A DNA stretch of 64,000 bases from Thraustochytrium sp. TN22. Lineage: Eukaryota; Sar; Bigyra; Thraustochytrida; Thraustochytriidae. Within the stretch, counting starts at the first letter, position 1, and each line of letters starts with the position of its first letter. Below the pieces are notes generated by a model. That model saw nothing but the letters and a program-made list of their open reading frames with translations. It searched no databases and had not been told where the DNA came from. Where the stretch lies: NCBI GenBank assembly GCA_013306675.1, contig JABLUY010000156.1, positions 28,668-92,667 on the forward strand, read 5' to 3'. Positions 1-7,500 of the stretch are shown here, piece after piece. A program made the position numbers and the translations under genes.

Positions 1-2270
1 ACCAGGTCATCCAGCTCGCCAGCGTGGCTAAACAACCAGTCCGCCGCGCGCTCCAGGTTGCCGCCGCACTCGCGCAGCGCCAGCCGCGCGCCATCCTCGG
101 CAAAGCCCATGGCGCCCAGCGTTGCGACCGCCTCGGCGTCAGCACCGCTGCCACGACCCGCGTCAGCACCGCTAGCACCGCCGTTCGCGGGGAGCGGGTC
201 GGCAAAGTCCGGGTCGCCCATGTGCTCCAAGACCCAGTGCATGGCGGCGTCCGCAGAGTCGTTGCCCGTGGCCAAGAGCGCGCGCTTGCAGCCGTTCTCA
301 TCGAAGCCCATCTCCACGAGCTGGCGCAACAGCGCCTCATCAGGCGCCGCCGCCGAGGCGCCGGCAGCCGGCGCGCCATCCGGAGGGGCATCCGGTAGCT
401 CCTCCTCGCCCGCTTGCAGGCCCTGTCCGCGCAGTTGCGTCAGGTCCAGGTCGCGCGGTACCGGGATGCGCGCCTCGATCTTCTTGGGGGTCCAGTCGTC
501 GCCCAGCACGTAGCGCTTCAGCTGCACGGCGAGGAACTGCGGGAATGTGCCCATGGAGGACACTTGCACCGCGTGGCCGCGGCGGCCCGTGGCTGGCGAC
601 AGGTAGTCGTCCACATCCACGGCGGCAGATTCGCCCAGCGAGGCGGCCAGACAGTCCTCAAAGGGCACCACCGGGAGCGGCGGCGGCTCCTCGCCCTTGG
701 CCGGCGGCGGGCCCTGCGGGGGCGCAGGCACCGTCAGCATGAGCACGTTGTTCACCATGCTCTGGTACTTGACCTTGCCCGACTGCTGACACTCGAGGCG
801 CTCCTCGACCAGGAAGGAGAACCATTGCCCCGGGTCGCGCAGCGAGGCGTCCAGCGCGCTGCCTGACGGTCCATGGTCCATGCGCTGCACGCGATCCAGC
901 ACGTACTGAAAGTACTCGCGTGCATCCTGCTGCTCGCGAGATCCAAAGTCTGGGTGCCCGTGGCCCAGGCAGTCCTTGAGCATCTTGGGCGGCACAGCCA
1001 GCACGCCGTCGTCGTCCGGCGTCAGCCCGTTGGCACGCGGCGCCGACAGCGAGGCCGCCAGCTTCACAAACTGCGTCTCCAGGTCCGTCTGCGGCTCCTC
1101 CGGCGCACGCTGGAAGCAGTCCATGCGCATGCGCTCCGCTTCACGGTCGCTCGCGCCCTCGCTGTAGAAGAAGCGCCGCCGGAACGGCTCCAGCGAGAAG
1201 AGCAGCTGGTACACCGAGTTCGCGTAGCATGAGTTGCCCAGGTTGAAAAGGCCCACGCGCCCGGGCCCATAGCAGTCCTCCAGCTTCTCGTCGCCCTCCA
1301 GCACGGCCGACAGCGTCAGCGACTTGTTCGCCTCCACCTCCATCTCCGTCATGGTCTTGTCCGTCTTGGACAAGTCCATAATGTTGATCCCAAAGTGCCG
1401 CAGGTGCTTGGCCAGGAACGGGTCCTCCACCATGCAGTCCTCGCTAGGGTCGTACGAGTAAACGTCCGCCTTGCCCTCCGGCGTGATGGTGCCCAGCTTC
1501 ACCGCCAGCGGGTACTTGCGACCCGTCGCCTCAAAGTGCTTGAGCGCCGCGCCCGATCCGCCGGACCCGTCCCAGTTCCGCCGCCCAGAGCCGATGTAGC
1601 CCGTGCTCAGATTGAGCCAGAGGTTCTCCGTGATGCCGCTGTCCTCGCAGCGCCACGTCCTGGGGTCCGGCGAGACGCGCACGCCGTTGTTCACCTGCAC
1701 CAGACCCTCCGCGAACTTGCTCACCGGCCGCACCTCATCGCTCGCGTCCCACGCTGCCACCTCGCGCTGCATCGACGCGTCGTCCATGGCGATGATCGCG
1801 TCCGCCGTCTCCAGCAGCGCCTTGGGCAGGTACTTGCTCGCCGCCTCGCTCGGGTACGCCAGCACCGCATCCAGGTCAGGGTACACCGTGAAGCCGTACT
1901 CCTTGATCAGCTTTCCGCGTCCGCCGATCTCGTCCGCCGGCGAGAATCCGCCCTCCACGCCGATGGCCAGCTTCGTGGGCTCCTCCAGCTCTGCGGCGCG
2001 GCGCGCCGCCTCCTCCTCTTCCTCGTCCATCTCGCGGCTCCACTTGACGTACAGGTACAGCTTCGACCCGGTGCGCTCGTGGTCCACGCCCACGAACAGC
2101 GATGAGTACGCCTGCAGCGTGCTCAGGTTCACGTACAGGCCGTCCGCCGCGCTCTCGGGCGTCAAGAAGCAGAAGCCGCACTCATCCTTCCACGCGCGCG
2201 CGGACGCGCCCGGCCGCCGCGCCTCCGACGCCACCGCCGCCACGCTCTTCGCCAGCCGCGCCTCGCTCAT
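1..2270 (-). CDS. USP5: USP5/isopeptidase T-type ubiquitin C-terminal hydrolase, 3' end outside window
   Basis: Hydrolyses unanchored polyubiquitin chains to recycle ubiquitin in cytosol and nucleus (family knowledge). The frame is open for 756 residues from ATG at 2270 to the window edge. Domain order matches USP5: a divergent N-terminal UBP-like region (about 28-130), the C-terminal ZnF-UBP (about 175-285, with ENLWLNL, GRR and DGSGG), the USP Cys box GLFNLGNSCY with catalytic Cys near residue 348, and two UBA domains inside the catalytic domain (about 642-682 and 712-752). The His box lies beyond the window. Three of the four zinc ligands I expect in the ZnF-UBP are replaced (see findings). 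A GGC trinucleotide run sits about 10 bases upstream of the ATG in the predicted 5' UTR. No intron is needed. The identification is firm; the exact paralogue (USP5 or USP13) is less so. Confidence 0.92.
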   Translation of the reverse strand, partial: MSEARLAKSVAAVASEARRPGASARAWKDECGFCFLTPESAADGLYVNLSTLQAYSSLFVGVDHERTGSKLYLYVKWSREMDEEEEEAARRAAELEEPTKLAIGVEGGFSPADEIGGRGKLIKEYGFTVYPDLDAVLAYPSEAASKYLPKALLETADAIIAMDDASMQREVAAWDASDEVRPVSKFAEGLVQVNNGVRVSPDPRTWRCEDSGITENLWLNLSTGYIGSGRRNWDGSGGSGAALKHFEATGRKYPLAVKLGTITPEGKADVYSYDPSEDCMVEDPFLAKHLRHFGINIMDLSKTDKTMTEMEVEANKSLTLSAVLEGDEKLEDCYGPGRVGLFNLGNSCYANSVYQLLFSLEPFRRRFFYSEGASDREAERMRMDCFQRAPEEPQTDLETQFVKLAASLSAPRANGLTPDDDGVLAVPPKMLKDCLGHGHPDFGSREQQDAREYFQYVLDRVQRMDHGPSGSALDASLRDPGQWFSFLVEERLECQQSGKVKYQSMVNNVLMLTVPAPPQGPPPAKGEEPPPLPVVPFEDCLAASLGESAAVDVDDYLSPATGRRGHAVQVSSMGTFPQFLAVQLKRYVLGDDWTPKKIEARIPVPRDLDLTQLRGQGLQAGEEELPDAPPDGAPAAGASAAAPDEALLRQLVEMGFDENGCKRALLATGNDSADAAMHWVLEHMGDPDFADPLPANGGASGADAGRGSGADAEAVATLGAMGFAEDGARLALRECGGNLERAADWLFSHAGELDDL

Positions 2271-2279
2271 CCTGCCTCC

Positions 2280-2319
<40 letters not shown>

Positions 2320-2722
2320 GCCCGAGCCCCCTGCGCACGTCGCACGCACGCGCCGTTCTGGCTTTGCGAGCGAACTTCGACTTCGGCCTCGACTCGGACT
2401 CGGACGACTTCGAGAACGGGAGCAGCGACGACCGAGCGCGACGCGACCGAGCGGGACGCGCGCGACCGCGACCGCGCGACCGAGCTCACGAGCGCGAGCA
2501 GCTCGCGCAAGACCACGAGCAAGACCAAGAGGACGCAACTCCGAGAAGAGATCAAGACACGAAGAGACCAAGAGACCAAGAGACGACGAGCACGAGCACG
2601 AGCACGAGCACGAAGAGCGAAGTAGAACAGAGTTCCTCGGGGCAGAGCGAGAATAAGAGCTCTTCGAATTAGAAGATCAGAACGTCTGAAGCGCGGAACG
2701 CACTCCGCACCGTGCTCATCGC
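2271..2722. repeat. Intergenic, low-complexity: CCG run and GAGCAC-rich tract
   Basis: No gene is supported here. It contains a (CCG)n run at about 2281-2319 (GGC on the USP5 mRNA strand, directly 5' of its start codon). Further on is a purine-rich tract at about 2540-2640 built from imperfect GAGACCAA and ACGAGC units. Open frames across this tract encode only Arg/Glu/Ser low-complexity and are not credible. Confidence 0.7.
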
Positions 2723-4387
2723 TCATCGGAAGAGGGCAGCGAGCTTGGGCATGTCCTCCTCGGCGAGCGGCGCAGCACGCTGGCAGTCGCGCAAATGGTC
2801 AATCGTGCGGAGTCCAGGAATGTGGACAAGGCATGGCCACTTGCGCAGGGAGTAAGCGAGCCAAAGAGCATGGGGGCTTAGGCCACGAGCAGCGGCAGCG
2901 GCAGGAAGATCAGGGTATCGTTCCAGGAGACCCTTGAAGGAGCCAACTGAGCGAGCGGAGGTGCCGCCAAAGGTTTTAATGGGCAAGAAAGCCATGCCGC
3001 GAGCCTGGCAAAAGGAGAGCACGCCTCCGAACTTGCCCGTGTCGCGCGCGCTGCGCCGGTCCCAAGCCGAGAGCTCGTTCTGAACCGAGGCGAGCGGGAT
3101 GCCTGCGTCCAAAACTGCTTGCACCTGCGACAAGGTTGCATTGCAGAGCCCAAGTCGGTCAACGAGGCCGCGCTGCATGCATACGTGCGCAGCACGCATG
3201 GTGCGCACCAGATCCTCTTCTCGAGCTGGACAGTGATGAAGCTGCCACAGGTCAAGCGGACGCAGGCCACCAAACGCCACGTGGCTCGCCTCGATACGGC
3301 GCGTGACCTCGGCAGCAGAGAGGACCGGCGGCATGACCCAGGAGCGCGAGCTCGAGTCGCCCGAGCGCCGGTCCATGCCACCCTTGGTAGCCATGAGGAT
3401 CGTCCCGGCGCGTGCCTCGCCCGCCTCGCGCGCAAAGGCGTCGCGCGCCTCGGCCAGCAGCCGCTCCATGTAGTGGAGGTCCTTGCCATCTCTGCCGTAC
3501 GTGTCGGCCGCGTCGAAGAACTGCACGCCTTCGCGCATCGCGGTGAGCAAGAGCTCGCGCGTAACGTCGCGCGAGGGCCGCTCCGAAGGGTAGTCCACGC
3601 CGAGCGCGAGAGTGCCAAGGCCGACGCGGTTCCGTACCGTGTCAAGGAGCGCTGCGGGCGCGCCCTGGTCCGCGCGATGTCTCTTGGCGCGCTCCGCAGC
3701 GGCCCGGGACTCCTCCGCGCGGCGGATTTCGGCGTCGGCCCGTTCGGCGACAGCCCGAAAGAGGGCGAGGTAGCTTGCCACGAGGCTCTCCTCGGCCCCG
3801 TTGCTCTCGTACTCGGCACCTGCAAAGCCTGGCTTGTCCGGGTTAAGCACTGGTCCGCGGACGAGGACCACTGAGCGCGCCCCTGAAGTCTTGCGAAGCT
3901 TGTGGTGCTCCGGGACGTCTACAATGCGGACTTGGCCAATGTCCAATATGCCGTCGGCCTCGTCGTACTGGTCGCGGACGAGATCTCGTAGGCCCGCGGC
4001 GTGCAGCTGGACGTTGGCTTTGTTCTCGCAAGGTCGCAGCCAGCGCTCGCCGGCGCCCACGCCGAGCGAGAAGGCGTCGCGCGCTTCAGCGAGTGCCCCA
4101 AAGACCGCGGTCAGCGCAGGAATGCCGTTCTCCTTGGCTAGCCTCTTGACCTTGGCCACGAGCGGGCTCAGGACAGGCGCCACGAGCACCAGCCGCAGGT
4201 CGGCGGAGCCACTGCGCCTCTCGGCCGCGAAGGCCTTGGCAGCGCGCACGAGCGCAGTCATGGCGCGGTCCTGGTCCATGCCCGACTCCTCTGTCGACAC
4301 GGACGCGAAGCATAGCTTGAGGGCGCGCGGGGTGGCCGCCTCGCGGTCTGCGCCGTCGCTCGCGTCGCTTGTGCGAGCCCGCTTCAT
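2723..4387 (-). CDS. Macro-like domain fused to aldo/keto reductase
   Basis: Two-domain protein of 554 residues. The N-terminal part (about 20-215) resembles a degenerate macro domain: it ends in a VLVRGPVLNP.KPG segment and a terminal helix, like the macro domains of aprataxin-type proteins. The C-terminal part (about 250-554) is an aldo/keto reductase with the full catalytic tetrad visible: Asp292 and Tyr297 in FDAADTYG, Lys335 in ATKGG, and His384 in LHHC. It should reduce carbonyl substrates with NAD(P)H; the substrate is unknown. I chose the ATG at 4387 (MKRARTSD). An in-frame ATG at 4531 overlaps the stop of the upstream ABC gene and would leave no room for that gene's 3' UTR. The gene follows the ABC transporter on the same strand. 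The AKR call is strong, the macro call moderate. Confidence 0.85.
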   Translation of the reverse strand: MKRARTSDASDGADREAATPRALKLCFASVSTEESGMDQDRAMTALVRAAKAFAAERRSGSADLRLVLVAPVLSPLVAKVKRLAKENGIPALTAVFGALAEARDAFSLGVGAGERWLRPCENKANVQLHAAGLRDLVRDQYDEADGILDIGQVRIVDVPEHHKLRKTSGARSVVLVRGPVLNPDKPGFAGAEYESNGAEESLVASYLALFRAVAERADAEIRRAEESRAAAERAKRHRADQGAPAALLDTVRNRVGLGTLALGVDYPSERPSRDVTRELLLTAMREGVQFFDAADTYGRDGKDLHYMERLLAEARDAFAREAGEARAGTILMATKGGMDRRSGDSSSRSWVMPPVLSAAEVTRRIEASHVAFGGLRPLDLWQLHHCPAREEDLVRTMRAAHVCMQRGLVDRLGLCNATLSQVQAVLDAGIPLASVQNELSAWDRRSARDTGKFGGVLSFCQARGMAFLPIKTFGGTSARSVGSFKGLLERYPDLPAAAAARGLSPHALWLAYSLRKWPCLVHIPGLRTIDHLRDCQRAAPLAEEDMPKLAALFR

Positions 4388-4530
4388 GGTGTCCACGGCC
4401 TGGGAGACGACGAAGCCGTACTGGGTCGTCTCGCTCGAGCTCGTACCTGGTACCACTCTGGTAAAAAAGTTCGTCACGTCAAGATCGGAGAAGATTGTGA
4501 TGGTTGGTGGTAAACTACAGAACTGCAACA

Positions 4531-7500
4531 TCAGGCCCGGGTGACGGCAGGCTGCTGCGGACGATAGACGCCGCGGTGGCGCAGCAGCTTGACGACGAGG
4601 CTATGCGCGTGCTCGTTGAGGTAGCCAATGTCCTCAAGGTGGGCCTCGTCGAGGCCGGCGATGTTCATGAAGACGTCGTGCAGCGTGGCTTGGTTGAGGA
4701 GGAAATTCTGGATGTAGCCCTCAGTGCGCGCCCGCTCGCTAAAGAGCGTGACGAAGGCGCTCGCCAGGTCGAAGCCGTCGCGCGGGAAGAAGATGCGCAT
4801 GATGTTGTTGAGGCAGTTGCCGAGGACGGCCTGGCCGTAAACGTGCTTCTTGACGAAGTCAAAGGCCTCGCGGCGGCGGCCGGGGCTGACCTTGACGATG
4901 AGGCGGAAGCCATTGCCGAAGCGGTCCTTGAGGCCCTGCGGCGTGTCGACTGCGCGGCAGCGGCCCTTGGTGATGACGCAGACGCGGTCACAGAGCTCGT
5001 CCGCCTCGTCCATGTCATGGGTGGTGATGATGATGGCGCAGTTATACGTCTGGCGAAAGTACTGGATGCACTCCCACACCTTCCGGCGCGCCGACGGGTC
5101 GAGCTGTGTCGTAGGCTCGTCCAGGATTACGACGCGCGGGCTGCCGAGCATGGCCAGCGCGATGGACAGGCGTCGCTGCATGCCGCCCGACATGGCCGAG
5201 ACCTTGCGGTCAAGATACTCCTCCAGATCCAGCCGCGTGGCCACCTCGTTCAGCAGCATGTCGCGCTCGTCATCCGTGGCGATCACGCCGCGCAGGCGCA
5301 GGACCATCTTGAGGTGCTCGCGCGCCGTGAGCCCGCGCCAGAGGCAGTCGCGCTGGCCGACATACCCGAGGTGCGAGAAGACGCGCGTCATCTGCGTCTC
5401 CACGTTGAGCCCGTTGACGTAGGCCTCGCCGCGGGTGGGCGTGACGGCGCCGTTTAGCAGCTTGCACAGAGTTGATTTGGCCGACCCGTTCGGCCCGAGC
5501 AAGCCCACAACCTCGCCCGGCGCTACGGCCAGGTTCATGTTGCGCAGCGCGTTCACGCGGCCCCATCGTGTGTAGTACACCTTGCTCAGGTTCGAAATCA
5601 CAATGGGCTCGCGCTTCTCGGGCGGCACGTGCCTAAAGTCGCCGCCCAAAATAGCGCGCACGCGACTCCGTTCGTATTCGACGCAGCCGCGATCTTCCGT
5701 GTCCTCGCGCTCCACATCGCTCGCGTCGTCGTCATCCTCGTCATTTGCGTCCTTCTCGTCGCCCTGGAAGCGGTGCTCCCGGATCGGATTCGACCGGTAC
5801 CGGGGGTTCACGCGATGGCACAGCCGGTGGCGCCACTCGTGCAGAATGCGCTCCGCAACCAGCACGGACTCCGGCGGGAAAGTGCGCAGCCAGAACAGCG
5901 CGAGGCCCACGACGAGGGCAATGAGAGCGCCAGCAAACATGATGCCAATGTTCGCCTGAAAGAACGACGAGTTGTCGCTGCAACAGTCCTCCGAGAAGGT
6001 ATACGCGCTGCTGCTCTCCGTGAGGGTCCTGTTGATGACCTCGGTCCTCGTTCCTGCGCGAAAGAAGTCATACATGGACATGGAGAAGCCGTTGGTGAGG
6101 GCCAAGCCGACAGCAGGGTCACTCTCGAGCAGGCGGCGCTGCGCGCACGCAGACGATCCCGTCGCCAGCGTGACGTCGAGCGAGCCAAAGGTGGCCACCG
6201 TGCAAGTGGCGTCCTCCGGGAGGTAGAGAACGTCGGTGAGGCCGCGGAGCAGCAGCACGGGCGGGAGGATGCCCCAGAGCAGGAGGAAGACGCCGCCCCA
6301 AAAGGCCGCGGCGCGGTGCGTGCGGCAGCTCGCGTTCACAGCGAGCGCCAAGCCGGCCAGACCGAGCGCGAAGCCAAAGGCGATGCCCAGCAGCATCCAC
6401 CAGGTCCCGTGCTTGTTCTTGAGATGGCCGTACCAGAACTTGGACGTCTCCGTGACCTCGCCAAAGGGCGTATCCCGGATCGTAAGCTCGGTGATGGTCT
6501 GCAGAATCTCCAATTGGCGGTCGCGCGAGTCGCGGAGCGTGCTCAGCACGCACCGACAGCCCGCGATATTTTTGTTGCACAAAAAGAAGAGACTCTCCGA
6601 GTGCACGTCGCCGCCAAGGGCGATGCCGAAGAAAACGCTTAGCGCAACCAGCGTCACAAAGAAGATGACCACCCAGAGAAAAAAGGCCTCGGACGTGGCC
6701 AGCGTGCCAAAGGTGCAGCGGTGCAGCTTAAAAATCTGCAGCATGCCCTCCGTGCGCTCAAAGACGCCAAATGGAACGACCAACACGGTCACGAGGCAGA
6801 GGAAGATGGAGAGCGCAAGTACATCCGACCGCAGCTCCGAGTTGCTCGCTTCCACCAGGGTAATGGCCACCAGCATGGCCAGCACGACGAACCACTTGGC
6901 CATGGACTCCCAGTGCAGGAGGCGAACGCGAAAGTTCTTGGACGTTAGTGCGCGCACCTGCGAGAACCACAGCCAAGCGCCCTTGTTGGTCACCTCGACG
7001 CTCTGCAGGTGCAAAATGCCCTGGTCCGCCAGAGTCGGCACCTGCACCACGCTCCGAAGCGGGGGTGCCGACCCCGCCTTGATCGAGAGTTCCTCGCCTT
7101 GTCTCGAGTACGTGCGCGGCGGCTCTGACGCAGCCGTGCGCGATGAGGGCAAATCTACCATGATCACGCTCATGTTCTCTGAGGTTGCCTTGCGCAGGCT
7201 CCGCTTGCGCTCGGCCGCCGCCACCGGAACGGCGGTGAGCTGAGCGCTCTCAAAGACCGCTCGCTTGGACGGTTCCTCGTCGTCATCGATGGCCAGCTTG
7301 CCCCCCGCCGCTGCCGCCGCCGCCGCTGCCGCTGTTTCCTCCTCGTCCTCCTCGTCCTCGCTCCCACGTGGCCTGTCCACAATGGACAGGAACACCTCCT
7401 CGAAAGTTGTGTTGCTGACCCCGAACTCGCGGACACCCGACTCGGGCGATTGAATCCATTGGATCAGCGCGGACAGGCCCTCCACAAGCTGCTCGCGCGA

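Noticed and set aside
2364-2672. Arg/Glu/Asp-rich frames as an SR-like protein
   Set aside because: Generated by imperfect GAGCAC and GACCAA repeats and lacks any folded domain; several frames look equally open.
4528-4534. ATGA overlap of the ABC stop and an upstream AKR ATG, like bacterial translational coupling
   Set aside because: The gene content is eukaryotic, and the 48 residues added by that ATG do not resemble either domain. The ATG at 4387 is a better start.
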